Under the pieces are notes generated by a model. It had not been told where the DNA came from and searched no databases. It saw only the letters and a list, made by a program, of their open reading frames with translations. A DNA stretch of 64,000 nucleotides, from contig CP030886.1 of the NCBI GenBank assembly GCA_006969745.1, positions 3,135,234 to 3,199,233 of the forward strand, given 5' to 3'. A program made the translations under genes and the position numbers. The DNA comes from Cytophagaceae bacterium (lineage in GTDB: Bacteria; Bacteroidota; Bacteroidia; Cytophagales; Cyclobacteriaceae). Positions 17,701-26,032 of this stretch are shown here, piece after piece. Every line of letters begins with the position of its first letter. Positions within the stretch are counted from its first letter, which is position 1.

Positions 17701-19920
17701 GAGAGCCCTACAGTACCGACAGATACAGCGCTGTGCGATCAGTCAATAATTCTTACTGCATGGCCTGTGGATAATCCTGACTTTAGCTACTACTGGAGTA
17801 CAGGAGAAACTACCAGAGAGATCACAGTAAATAATCCGGCAATCATAGAAGTAGCAATCATAAATACACTCACTGGATGTTCATCAGATACGCTACAGGT
17901 TTTTCTTGCCGATGCAAGACCAGCGATTGACCTTGGACCCGATAGATCAATTTGTCAAAATGATCCGGCTATAATACTGGACGCTCAGGTGGTACGTGCC
18001 ACCTATGAATGGTCAATAGACGGAGTGCTGAGTGGAACAAACAGGACATTTGCTATTGACACAACCACTGCGGGAATTTTTGAATATACAGTTGAAGTCA
18101 CCAATTCATTTGGATGTATTGGAAGGGACACCTTGATCGTCACCATTCAGGAAGCACCAGATATTTCGGTCGTATCAAATACAACTACCGGATGTGGCAA
18201 TGACGATGGGTCAATTGATATCACATTCAATGTTGCGGGTAGCTATTCTTATCAAGTTTCCGGGCCAAGCACAGCTGGACCATTCAATTTTGACGGACCG
18301 GGAACGGTATCTATTCCAACTGGTGCACCTCCGGGCAATTTGCCACCCGGCAATTACAACCTTACAGTCACCAACCTGGTAACCGGATGTACACACTTTG
18401 AAGTGGTTCCGGTTGAAGATCCTGGAAGCTTTAACATGGCTGTTTCAAATACAGGTGGAAATTGCGATGGCACAGTTGAATTGACAATTTCCGGAACCAC
18501 GCCAACACTACCTGCCAGCTACGATTATGAGGTTCAAAATCAAAACGGTGTTGTAGTGGCAAGTGGTACTGATAGTGTAGACCCATTAGTGATAGCAGGA
18601 TTGAACACGGGTACATTCACGATTCAAATCACAGACAATGCTCCTCCCGGATGTGTGGAGACCGAACAAATAACAATTACTCCAGACCTTGAACCCAATT
18701 TTACTTTTGATGCGATTCAAGAAATTTGTGGAACATCCGGTAATGTAACTGTGACTGATGGAGGAACTGCTGGTACAACATACGCATGGAGCACCACAGA
18801 TGGGAATATTACAGGTGCAGCAACAGGAACGTCTATTACGGTAGACCAAGCTGGGACTTACACAGTGACTGCTTCCGCTGCAGGCTTCTGCGATAGAGTT
18901 GAGGATATTCAGGTCAATTTCAATACTGATCCTACCGTCGATGTTGTGATAAATGGGGATGCATGTGAGGGGCAGGTAACCTTGGTAGCCAATGTGACCG
19001 GCGGTAGCGGAACCTACATTTTTAATTGGAACGATGGGGGAGGTGCGATGCAGAATACGGTCTCGACTTCAGGCACTTATAACGTAACCGTAACTGATCA
19101 ATTTACCGGATGTGAAGTAACGTCTGCTGATACTAATGTGGAAATTCAACCAGAATTCATTGTTGTAATGACTTTGGAGCCGGATTGCGATAACGGCAAT
19201 GTGCGCGCAATTGCTACTACCAATTATTTCAATCCTTCGGTTACATACCAATGGACGGATGGAAACGGAACGGTGCTGCCAATCGTAGATTCAATTCTCA
19301 CAGTTTCTGCTTCAGGCAGATATACGGTAGTTGCTACCAATGAATCGGGACTTTGTACCGCAACGGATGCTTTAGATATTGCTGTAGTGCCTATAAACCC
19401 GGAAGATTTATTACTTCCAAATAGAACTGGTTTTTGCTCTGGGGATGCAGCTAATCCAACCGTGGATTTGGATCCGGGTATATTCAATACGTATGAGTGG
19501 AGACTGCTACCTGATGATGCGATCATTTCGACCAATCAGGTGCTTAATGTAGGCGTAGCGGGTACTTATGAAGTTACACTATACAATGGATTCACCTGTA
19601 CCACAGATGTAGTGGAAGTGGTTGAAGACTGCAGGCCAACCATAGTAGCACCTAATGCCTTTTCGCCAAATGGCAATGGGATAAATGATCAATTTTTTGT
19701 TTACCCTAATGATTACGTTGACCAATTTGAGATTTTGATATACACCCGCTGGGGAGAGCTTGTCTTTACAGCCAATACTCAGGATTTTCAGTGGGATGGT
19801 GTTTATAAAGGGAAATTACTTCCTCCGGGAACATACGCTTTCATTATGAAATTTTCGAGTGCATTGGCTCCCGATTTGGGAACTATCGAACAATATGGGT
19901 CTGTTACGCTTATAAGGTAG
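14737..19920 (+). CDS. Giant cell-surface protein with PKD/Ig-like domains and type IX type B sorting domain
   Basis: About 1,720 residues. The start is uncertain among GTG 14728, ATG 14737 and ATG 14755; the last has an AAGGA 7 bases upstream and begins the signal peptide (MKRTPYASAFSRWLVPVV...HAQ). Layout: a WYFG-type propeller-like module (14854 to about 15.94 kb), a PKD domain (NLTWNFGDGSS), an Ig-like domain, a second copy of the module (from about 16.41 kb), a second PKD (WIFGDGSSAAV, HVYANPGTYNV), several Cys-containing Ig/SprB-like repeats, and a C-terminal gliding-motility domain (VAPNAFSPNGNGINDQF, RWGELVF, WDGVYKG). Such type B domains direct export through the type IX system and often need a PorP/SprF partner, here divergent next door. 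Likely an adhesin; ligand unknown. Confidence 0.9.
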   Translation: MNKDILMKRTPYASAFSRWLVPVVLFLVAASLHAQNVTETRWYFGNSAENLVFDRNGRDVYLQTDQATPFGAAGAVTITDQFTGNLLFYTDGINIYDASHLILPNGAGLSGVSSINVPVVTCPVTDNPGQYYLFTNSGSAGVNEIQYTVVDATIPGNGTAQFPYGDVVTGMFDVSTGLTDPAQGMLIIPAGDGELFWLISQDRNTFQIRVTQVDGGGVGATTNYDFTGGTTPGFEAAHFAYNADSAKLAMAPRRNNRNIWLMDFDNTTGVLAFDTTLIGSGFNDDQNESVYDVEWSGDGSKLYLSRFGSSGTTGQLYQIDFNDTTRAVNPILPAPIFRSFGLKRAPDDRIYHLYQATNGSAFNLGRINLPDSTVDSIQYQAIVFPDDFNSRQFPEFTLGYNFTFDTLDFYWVDSCLTNVTKFFPVVEPVPNNLTWNFGDGSSSNAWIPNYEYQIEGGNIVSLTAEVNGITQTISQPVEILMNDLMVDLGNDTTICVDEVLTLDAGDGTSYVWNTGELTQTIQVDTAGTYWVEVTNDTGCTDFDDIEVTEYGVANQTSNQWYFGEQAGIEFTNGPIAILDGNNQDAPEGCATISDVNGDLLFYTNGVTVWNREHEVMINGDGIGGDLLSAQNSLIMPFGDDETMFYILTTERVYGDDEYALRYSIVDMKEGNGLGSVIVRDIKLMDNSTERITGSGFTGNDLILAHEFGNNTFRAFQTSPAGLSGAIFSPSGEIHDFMQELSATGYMKISANLNQIAVNIPGTNQIEIFDFNQGEVSNPRLIDTGENDLYGMEFSPGGLRLYVTTNSGASKLIQYDLDSLNSANPAADIEATKFDGFVQGSNYGALQLGPDGTIYMAVDNSGTIGTISAPDGDDAGASFDPVGFDLSGRTSRLGLPNFAQNQTPPIQQPSINVTQGCAGQPTTFSAVGRDPNNLIENYLWIFGDGSSAAVQDTTHVYANPGTYNVQLVLSNRCDVDTTLTQTITINNIPESPTVPTDTALCDQSIILTAWPVDNPDFSYYWSTGETTREITVNNPAIIEVAIINTLTGCSSDTLQVFLADARPAIDLGPDRSICQNDPAIILDAQVVRATYEWSIDGVLSGTNRTFAIDTTTAGIFEYTVEVTNSFGCIGRDTLIVTIQEAPDISVVSNTTTGCGNDDGSIDITFNVAGSYSYQVSGPSTAGPFNFDGPGTVSIPTGAPPGNLPPGNYNLTVTNLVTGCTHFEVVPVEDPGSFNMAVSNTGGNCDGTVELTISGTTPTLPASYDYEVQNQNGVVVASGTDSVDPLVIAGLNTGTFTIQITDNAPPGCVETEQITITPDLEPNFTFDAIQEICGTSGNVTVTDGGTAGTTYAWSTTDGNITGAATGTSITVDQAGTYTVTASAAGFCDRVEDIQVNFNTDPTVDVVINGDACEGQVTLVANVTGGSGTYIFNWNDGGGAMQNTVSTSGTYNVTVTDQFTGCEVTSADTNVEIQPEFIVVMTLEPDCDNGNVRAIATTNYFNPSVTYQWTDGNGTVLPIVDSILTVSASGRYTVVATNESGLCTATDALDIAVVPINPEDLLLPNRTGFCSGDAANPTVDLDPGIFNTYEWRLLPDDAIISTNQVLNVGVAGTYEVTLYNGFTCTTDVVEVVEDCRPTIVAPNAFSPNGNGINDQFFVYPNDYVDQFEILIYTRWGELVFTANTQDFQWDGVYKGKLLPPGTYAFIMKFSSALAPDLGTIEQYGSVTLIR
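14854..17430 (+). repeat. Internal duplication: two WYFG propeller-like modules in the giant surface protein
   Basis: Two related modules of about 350 residues within one gene begin with TRWYFGNSAENLVF (14854) and NQWYFGEQAGIEF (about 16408). Both continue with a LLFYTDG/LLFYTNG line, a following I/V-x-x (W)N/D stretch and a propeller-like series of strands. They are separated by a PKD and an Ig-like domain. The copies are divergent in sequence, so this is an old protein-level duplication, not a recent DNA repeat. Confidence 0.6.
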
Positions 19921-20510
19921 TGAGCTATTTTGATTACATATACAATAGACTTTTTGGAAAGTCCGGAACTTCACCGACCAAGGTGTTAGTCAATGAAATT
20001 ATTGAAAGAAGTCAGTCATTTGTTGAGCGATTTCAGGCATGGAAAAGCTCTGATGTTTGCGCAGACTTTTTAAATGATTTGTGGCAATCCTATTTCTGGC
20101 AAAAAAAAGGAGTAGATAAAGATCCACAAATTTTGCTTTTAGAATCAACCTATAGCAACGGATTTGCTATCAATTATGAAGCAAAGTATGGCAAGACAAG
20201 CTTTCTGTATTTGTTTGACTACCTGAAAGATCAGGTTAAAATGTTGGATTACAGACTTGTAATGAGTCGTCACACGATGCAAGAAAAAGGTGACGTGGTT
20301 GAAATGAAAGAGATGCACTACCTTAAACCTAAAAGAGGCTTTGTTGAGCCAATTGATCAAAAATATGGAAATGTTCAAATCGAGTATATCGAAGAAAATG
20401 ATGAGCCTACGCGAATCAAATTGATCGCTAATTCGTATCCAGACAGAAAATATAAACGCGCCGAAGACTTTGAAAGTCTGGCAGAACACATTTTTACACT
20501 TAAGCAATAA
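19920..20510 (+). CDS. Conserved hypothetical protein (196 aa)
   Basis: Not recognised. The start is GTG at 19920, sharing its first base with the TAG stop of the giant surface-protein gene, which argues for translational coupling. There is no signal peptide or membrane helix; the protein is soluble, rich in aromatic and charged residues (LWQSYFWQKKG, LFDYLKDQVKMLDYRL, KEMHYLKPKR). The C-terminal half looks like a beta-rich domain (VQIEYIEENDEPTRIKLI). A 6-bp gap follows before the next gene. Its position inside a run of exported proteins is suggestive but does not define a function. Confidence 0.72.
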   Translation: MSYFDYIYNRLFGKSGTSPTKVLVNEIIERSQSFVERFQAWKSSDVCADFLNDLWQSYFWQKKGVDKDPQILLLESTYSNGFAINYEAKYGKTSFLYLFDYLKDQVKMLDYRLVMSRHTMQEKGDVVEMKEMHYLKPKRGFVEPIDQKYGNVQIEYIEENDEPTRIKLIANSYPDRKYKRAEDFESLAEHIFTLKQ

Positions 20511-20516
20511 AATACA

Positions 20517-20867
20517 ATGAGAATAATAGCCCTACTTGCAGTTATCCTTTTAGGAACAGCTTCTAACACAGCGGAAGCACAATTATTACCTACTAAACTG
20601 AGAATTACAGTTATTGATGGTCTAGGCAATTATGTCGAAGGTGCCACGGTCTCTATTTACGAAAGTGAAAAGGACTACCTGGCGAGTGAAAACGCTGTAG
20701 CTACCATGAAAACCGACAAGAAAGGAAGAGTTACTTTCAAAGAAATCAAGCCTATGGCCTATTTTGTTGAGGCGAAATTTGAGGACAAGAACAACAATGC
20801 GGCTGGAGTAAAGACCGGGGAATTAGAAGAAGGAAAATTAAATAAGGTTAATACTGTCATTGACTAG
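20517..20867 (+). CDS. Secreted prealbumin-like (carboxypeptidase regulatory-like) small protein
   Basis: A 116-residue exported protein. A signal peptide (MRIIALLAVILLGTASNTAEAQ) precedes one beta-sandwich domain of the SpaA/CarboxypepD-regulatory kind: TVIDGLGNYVEGATVSIYES, then TDKKGRVTFKEIKPMAYFVEA. Such domains are structural or binding modules. Its stop lies inside the start region of the following type A sorting-domain gene (8-bp overlap), so the two are probably translated together and the small protein may act with that exoprotein. No enzymatic motif is present. Confidence 0.78.
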   Translation: MRIIALLAVILLGTASNTAEAQLLPTKLRITVIDGLGNYVEGATVSIYESEKDYLASENAVATMKTDKKGRVTFKEIKPMAYFVEAKFEDKNNNAAGVKTGELEEGKLNKVNTVID

Positions 20868-23643
20868 GTTGAGAAGGGTACTTGCCGTTTTAAGTCTTGT
20901 TCTCCTGTTTGGAGATTCATCTGTCCATTTCAATCCACGGTACTTTATTCAAATTATTGATGCCCCCTCTGAAATCGAGGGTAGAGAAGATTTGATGGGT
21001 AGAATTGAATACCTGAGCCTGATGCAGTCAGACCCTGCTACAGGTATTATTCCGGGCAACATTCGAAAGGCAGAATTACTTTTTGAAAAAGAGCTTTCAT
21101 ATAAAACTGAACGTCTTAGAACTCAAGCACTTTCTCTTGAATCCGCAGGGCCGGAAAATGTAGGGGGAAGAACCCGTGCAGTTGCATTCGATGTGCGTGA
21201 TGAGAACGTACTCCTGGCCGGTGGTGTATCTGGCGGTGTGTGGAAAAGTATAGATGGTGGAGCAACATGGGTGCGAAAATCCAATCCTGAAAATCGCAAT
21301 AGTGTTACATGTATCGTTCAGGATACACGACCTGGAAAAGAAGATACCTGGTACCATGGAACCGGAGAGATTGTTGGAAACAGTGCCAGAGGAGGAGGAG
21401 CTCCATTTCGTGGAAATGGAATATACAAGTCTGAAGATAATGGTGAAACATGGGATGTGCTGACATCTACTCAGGATGCCGATCCAAATGTTTTTAACAG
21501 TCAATTTCAATACATCTGGGATATTGAAACAAATCCTGCAAACCTTCTCGAGGATGAAGTTTTGATAGCCGCATATGGTGGTATACTTCGATCAAAAGAT
21601 GGAGGTGATACATGGGAAGTAGTACTTGGTCAGGAGCTATTTGGATTAGACGAATCTGTTGATCTAAACGAAAGCAATGCCTCCTTTTATACGTCTTTAG
21701 AACGGTCTGGAAACAATGTTTTTTATGCTACTTTATCCACTGAATCGGGCACAGATGAAAAATCTCCTGAAGCTGGTATCTACTATTCACTTGACGGTGA
21801 CGACTGGGTAGATATTACACCACTTACGGATGAATCGCAATTTCGAAGAACAGTCATTGGCTCAAGTCCTTCCAACCCGGATGTCACCTATTTTATGATT
21901 GACTCCAACCCGATTTTTATTATTGAACACAAGCTATCTCAATTAAATAATCCCAATCGAATCAATGGATTTGACCCGAACCCTCGTGTAGTACCTGATT
22001 TTGAGGCCGAGTTGGGTGATTTAGATACACAGGGCTCTTACAATATGATGATTCGTGTACATCCTGAGAAGGAAAATACAATTTACATTGGAGGCACGAA
22101 TCTTTTCAGGTCAACAGATGCATTTAAGACTTCAACGAATATTAAGTGGATTGGAGGTTACAGTCCAGAAGGAAGTGGTGTATACCCCAATCATCATCCG
22201 GATCAGCATGATTTACTATTTCTTCCCAGTAATCCAAGCGTTGCTTTTTCCGCGAGCGATGGTGGATTGATAAAGTCAAATGATATTCAAGCTGATTCGG
22301 TAATGTGGGAGAGTAGTAATGGTGGATTTGTCACCTCTCAGTTTTTTACCATAGCGCAAGGCAAGGCTCCTGGAGATCAGACGCTTATCGGCGGCATGCA
22401 AGACAACGGCACTGATTTCACTATCAATGGAAGCACCTCATGGAATGGAGTAATAGGAGGAGATGGTGCATATGCAGCTACTACCAAGGATAATCAACTT
22501 TGGCTAGCTTCATTTCAAAGAGGCCAAACGCTAAGATTGACATTTGACAATGACTTTTCCTTGAGTTCATTCGGGCGAGTGGATCCGGGAGGTTTAGTAA
22601 AGGAAGCCGGATCTTTATACCTATTTGTAAATCCTTTTGTGCTGGACCCACTCAATCAGAATCGCATGTTTTGTGCAGGTGGCAATCACTTATATTTTCA
22701 TCCGAATATTTCTCAAATTCCAGGAGGCTCCCAAATCCCCACGAACATCGGGTGGAAAAAGGTCAATAGCGATCCACTTACCAATGGACTGGTGAGTGCG
22801 GTGGAAATTTCATTGGATGGAGACAAGGTTTACTACGGAACAACCGGCGGACGTGTGTTTAGACTTGATAATGCGCGCAACGAAACAGCATTCGATTTGA
22901 ATGAAATCACGAGTGCAGAATTTCCGGAGAATGCCTATGTTTCAAGTATTGCTGTTAATCCTGATGACAATGAGCATGTGCTGGTCGTATTTTCCAATTA
23001 CAATATCCCATCCATTTTTGAGAGCACAGATGGTGGCTTAACCTTTATCAACATTAGTGGTAATCTGGAGGAAAATCCTGATGGAACAGGAAATGGCCCA
23101 AGTATACGATGGGCTGAAATAATACCTAAAAACACAGGAACTCTCCGTCTGGTGGGTACAAGCATTGGGCTCTTCTCGACTGAAGTCACCTCTGGAACAA
23201 CGACATGGCTGAAAGAATCACCAGCAACACTTGGGAGTGCAATAGTTACCATGATGGATTATCGTCCGGGAGATGGAAGGCTTGCTATTGCAACGCATGG
23301 AAATGGAATTTTCACCACCAGTATTCCCGATTTCAAGCCGATTACTTTAGAAGAAGAAGAAAATAATTCCTTTGAATTAGTTGCGGCATATCCCAATCCA
23401 TTTCTACAGGATACGCAGATTCAATACACACTACCGGAAGATGGAGAAGTAAGAGTAGATATTCTAACCTCCGGGGGAAGCATGGTAAATACTATTCTTT
23501 GGGGACCACAGTATGCCGGAACGAATACAGTGACCTGGGATGGAAACAATGCTGCCGGCACTTCTTTATCGAATGGAATATATTTCTATCGTGTCCAATA
23601 CGAAGGACAAACCATCACTGGCAGACTTGTGCTACGCCGCTAA
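20860..23643 (+). CDS. Secreted BNR/sortilin-like repeat protein with type IX type A sorting domain
   Basis: A 927-residue exoprotein. No ATG lies near the front; TTG at 20860 (overlapping the previous gene by 8 bp) or TTG at 20869 starts the hydrophobic leader (LAVLSLVLLFGDSSV). The middle is a VPS10/BNR-type propeller with Asp-box-like repeats (SIDGGATWVRK, SEDNGETWDVL, SKDGGDTWEVV, STDGGLTFINI). The last 85 residues are a type A type IX sorting domain: AAYPNPFLQDTQIQYTLPE, VRVDILTSGG, LSNGIYFYRV, GRLVLRR. The product should be exported through the same system as the giant protein upstream. Substrate unknown; no catalytic residues can be assigned. Confidence 0.88.
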   Translation: MTRLRRVLAVLSLVLLFGDSSVHFNPRYFIQIIDAPSEIEGREDLMGRIEYLSLMQSDPATGIIPGNIRKAELLFEKELSYKTERLRTQALSLESAGPENVGGRTRAVAFDVRDENVLLAGGVSGGVWKSIDGGATWVRKSNPENRNSVTCIVQDTRPGKEDTWYHGTGEIVGNSARGGGAPFRGNGIYKSEDNGETWDVLTSTQDADPNVFNSQFQYIWDIETNPANLLEDEVLIAAYGGILRSKDGGDTWEVVLGQELFGLDESVDLNESNASFYTSLERSGNNVFYATLSTESGTDEKSPEAGIYYSLDGDDWVDITPLTDESQFRRTVIGSSPSNPDVTYFMIDSNPIFIIEHKLSQLNNPNRINGFDPNPRVVPDFEAELGDLDTQGSYNMMIRVHPEKENTIYIGGTNLFRSTDAFKTSTNIKWIGGYSPEGSGVYPNHHPDQHDLLFLPSNPSVAFSASDGGLIKSNDIQADSVMWESSNGGFVTSQFFTIAQGKAPGDQTLIGGMQDNGTDFTINGSTSWNGVIGGDGAYAATTKDNQLWLASFQRGQTLRLTFDNDFSLSSFGRVDPGGLVKEAGSLYLFVNPFVLDPLNQNRMFCAGGNHLYFHPNISQIPGGSQIPTNIGWKKVNSDPLTNGLVSAVEISLDGDKVYYGTTGGRVFRLDNARNETAFDLNEITSAEFPENAYVSSIAVNPDDNEHVLVVFSNYNIPSIFESTDGGLTFINISGNLEENPDGTGNGPSIRWAEIIPKNTGTLRLVGTSIGLFSTEVTSGTTTWLKESPATLGSAIVTMMDYRPGDGRLAIATHGNGIFTTSIPDFKPITLEEEENNSFELVAAYPNPFLQDTQIQYTLPEDGEVRVDILTSGGSMVNTILWGPQYAGTNTVTWDGNNAAGTSLSNGIYFYRVQYEGQTITGRLVLRR

Positions 23644-23798
23644 GCTCTGATGCTCAAGACCAGTAAAAAATAGGCAATTACCATCACCCAAAAGTGATAA
23701 TTCACAATATTTGGGATGATGCCCAAGTCCATCAAAATGACCAAAATGGCAAGAACTATTGATGCAATACGTAAAGTGTTTCGTGTACTTTTTGTCAT
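23640..23798 (-). CDS. Small membrane protein (52 aa)
   Basis: A short frame read by eye from the minus strand. It starts MTKSTRNTLRIASIVLAILV and ends FLLVLSIRA. A basic N-terminus is followed by two hydrophobic segments (residues 11-28 and 36-50) separated by GIIPNIVNYHFW, the layout of a two-helix inner-membrane hairpin. Its stop codon forms a CTAA tetranucleotide with the stop of the convergent sorting-domain gene, the arrangement seen at seven other convergent pairs in this window, which supports it being a real gene. Similar small two-helix proteins are common in Bacteroidota; function unknown. Confidence 0.65.
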   Translation of the reverse strand: MTKSTRNTLRIASIVLAILVILMDLGIIPNIVNYHFWVMVIAYFLLVLSIRA

Positions 23799-23884
23799 AC
23801 GGGTAGGTTTTAGACTAAAATAAGTATTTACCAGCCATACGACAAATTCAAAAGGTTCATCATCTTTGCCCCACTAAAAAATCC

Positions 23885-24835
23885 GTGGCTGAGATAGGCA
23901 ACCATATCGAACAGGCAAAAGCTCTTCTAGATCAGGGGGAAGTAGTGGCTATTCCCACAGAGACAGTCTATGGATTGGCTGGGAATGCCCTTAACGAGGA
24001 AGCAATTCTTAAAATTTACACGGTAAAAAACCGTCCCAAATTTGATCCATTGATTGCACATGTCGATTCAATGGAAAAAGTAAAAGAGCTGGTAAGCGAG
24101 ATACCCGATGAGGCGATGATTCTGGCTGAAAATTTTTGGCCCGGCCCAATAACCATACTATTAGATAAAAATTCGAAGGTGCCCGATCTACTCACTTCGG
24201 GACTTGATCGGATGGCTGTGAGAATTCCTAATCATCCGCTTTCGCTTGAGTTGTTGTCACAGCTTGACTATCCACTGGCTGCTCCCAGTGCTAACCCTTT
24301 TGGATATGTTTCTCCTACATCGGCCCAACATGTTCAAGATCAATTAGGCGATAAAATAAAATATATTCTTGATGGTGGCATGTGTAGTATTGGTTTGGAA
24401 TCTACCATAATTGGCTTTGAAGATGGGAAACCGGTGGTCTATCGCTTGGGAGGCACAAAGGTAGAAGCAATTCAATCTGTGATAGGAAAGGTGGATATTA
24501 AGGTAAATATGAGCTCAAACCCGGCAGCACCTGGAATGTTAAAATCTCATTATTCACCTGGCAGAAAGCTGGTGCTGGGAAACATCGATGAAAATTTAAA
24601 GTCATTGGATTCTGCCACCACAGGGGTTATTTCCTTCAGTGATTCCTTTGATGTGCCTCAGACAAATTTGGCCATCTTATCAAAAAATGGAGACATAGAC
24701 GAAGCTGCAAGAAATATTTTCGCAGCACTAAGAAAAATGGATCAACCGCATATCAAGGTGATACTTGCAGAGTATCTACCAAATGAAGGTCTAGGCAGAG
24801 CCATCAACGATAGATTGAAGCGTGCATCAGTTTAG
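23885..24835 (+). CDS. L-threonylcarbamoyladenylate synthase (Sua5/TsaC family)
   Basis: Makes threonylcarbamoyl-AMP from threonine, bicarbonate and ATP, the first step of the t6A37 modification of ANN-decoding tRNAs. The YrdC domain begins at once (AIPTETVYGLAGNAL near residues 22-36; KNRPKFDPLIAHV; LAAPSANPFGYVSPTSA; GLESTIIGF). A C-terminal Sua5 domain follows a linker with PGMLKSHYSPG, so this is the long Sua5 form (316 aa) rather than short TsaC. The start is GTG at 23885. The stop overlaps that of the convergent gene in TTAG. Confidence 0.95.
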   Translation: MAEIGNHIEQAKALLDQGEVVAIPTETVYGLAGNALNEEAILKIYTVKNRPKFDPLIAHVDSMEKVKELVSEIPDEAMILAENFWPGPITILLDKNSKVPDLLTSGLDRMAVRIPNHPLSLELLSQLDYPLAAPSANPFGYVSPTSAQHVQDQLGDKIKYILDGGMCSIGLESTIIGFEDGKPVVYRLGGTKVEAIQSVIGKVDIKVNMSSNPAAPGMLKSHYSPGRKLVLGNIDENLKSLDSATTGVISFSDSFDVPQTNLAILSKNGDIDEAARNIFAALRKMDQPHIKVILAEYLPNEGLGRAINDRLKRASV

Positions 24836-25992
24836 TTATCTCCCTTGTAGACATTTTCAAAAGGGGTGAGCTCGCCTGTGGCATTAATAAAAATCGTGTA
24901 GTCAAAATTTTTGCTGGATCTCAAAGCTGCATCGCTATTGGTGTGTTTGATTAATGTGGCCGGGTTTACTTTTAGTTGCTCCGGGTAGTTGAAATTTAAT
25001 TTTCTAAGATCGCTTGAGATAATTAGTTTATTGAAAAGCGCTGATATTTTAATGGTCATCACTTGATCTTTGAGTGGTGAGAAGTCCAGTTTATCAAGTT
25101 TAGAAATTGAGGATCCTTTTGATGCATGGCGCATTCCTATTACACAGAGAATTCCTTTATCAGGATACTCTTCTACCAGTGAAATGAACTTTTTATAGAT
25201 CAATCGGTCTCTGAATTTATAGTTGTTGTTTGGATTGGTATAATCAAATGTCAAGCCATCATCCATCTCCAATATCAAGGTTGCAAACTGCACAAATTCG
25301 TCCCCAAAAAACGTAGTATAGATCTCACTTTTCCGCTCCATTTCATCAATGGTTTTGAGTACTAGACTTTCCACTACTTCTCGATCATAATAGTACATCA
25401 CCGAGAGACCCTGATAGGATTCACGATGTGATTTTGTATTTTCAAATAGCTGCTTGAAAATGCCAACAGTATTCATCAAAGACGAGGGAATATCCTTTTC
25501 ACCAATCAGCTCATTGATTACATAGATAGCAGATTCCATTTTATATTCAATATCAATGCTCTTCACAAAAACCCGCTCATCTATCGGGAGTGTCTGATTA
25601 AATTTTCTTAAATCTTCAAAGAATGCCCAATTCTCCTTTCCCCAAAACATGGTATTTCGGACGATGTGCCTAAGCTTTGTTGTGTCACCAGAATCGAGAT
25701 AGCTATTGACCATATGTGCCGCACTAGCGCCTTGTTCTATTGCCAGAATCCTCACATTCCCGTGTGTGTATAAATAGCGTAAAAGCTTCATTGTAGCACG
25801 CGGGACAGATCTAATGTTGTGCCAGTGCTCCGCCAATACAAACACTCGGTTGCTATCCATAGCAATTTGATCATATCCTCGGAAGTCATCATCCTTCTCA
25901 ATGCTGATGGATTGAATGTTGGAAGGGACCTGTGCATACGAAGTAGCACAGATTAGCAGCATATATGAAAAATGGGTTATACTTCTATTCAT
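24832..25992 (-). CDS. Exported erythromycin-esterase-like fold protein
   Basis: Start chosen at 25992, the first residue of a signal peptide (MNRSITHFSYMLLICATSYAQ). The mature protein of about 365 residues has the layout of the EreA/ChaN-like superfamily: an early conserved VLAEHWHN, then RILAIEQGAS, and a late VIGMRHASKG strand-loop. In that superfamily His and Glu residues form the active site. Substrate cannot be predicted, and macrolide esterase activity is not implied because signal-bearing Bacteroidota members are diverse. It is followed on the same strand by nothing, since its stop overlaps the convergent synthase gene. Confidence 0.6.
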   Translation of the reverse strand: MNRSITHFSYMLLICATSYAQVPSNIQSISIEKDDDFRGYDQIAMDSNRVFVLAEHWHNIRSVPRATMKLLRYLYTHGNVRILAIEQGASAAHMVNSYLDSGDTTKLRHIVRNTMFWGKENWAFFEDLRKFNQTLPIDERVFVKSIDIEYKMESAIYVINELIGEKDIPSSLMNTVGIFKQLFENTKSHRESYQGLSVMYYYDREVVESLVLKTIDEMERKSEIYTTFFGDEFVQFATLILEMDDGLTFDYTNPNNNYKFRDRLIYKKFISLVEEYPDKGILCVIGMRHASKGSSISKLDKLDFSPLKDQVMTIKISALFNKLIISSDLRKLNFNYPEQLKVNPATLIKHTNSDAALRSSKNFDYTIFINATGELTPFENVYKGDN

Positions 25993-26032
25993 CTCTCCGA
26001 CCAACGAGATACGTTAATGCAAATTGTCTAAA

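Noticed and set aside
14854..19600. CRISPR or DNA-level tandem repeats in the long gene
   Set aside because: Similarity is at the protein-domain level only; no near-identical DNA units with spacers.
24832..25992. Macrolide resistance gene
   Set aside because: Only superfamily-level similarity to erythromycin esterases, with an export signal and no mobile context.
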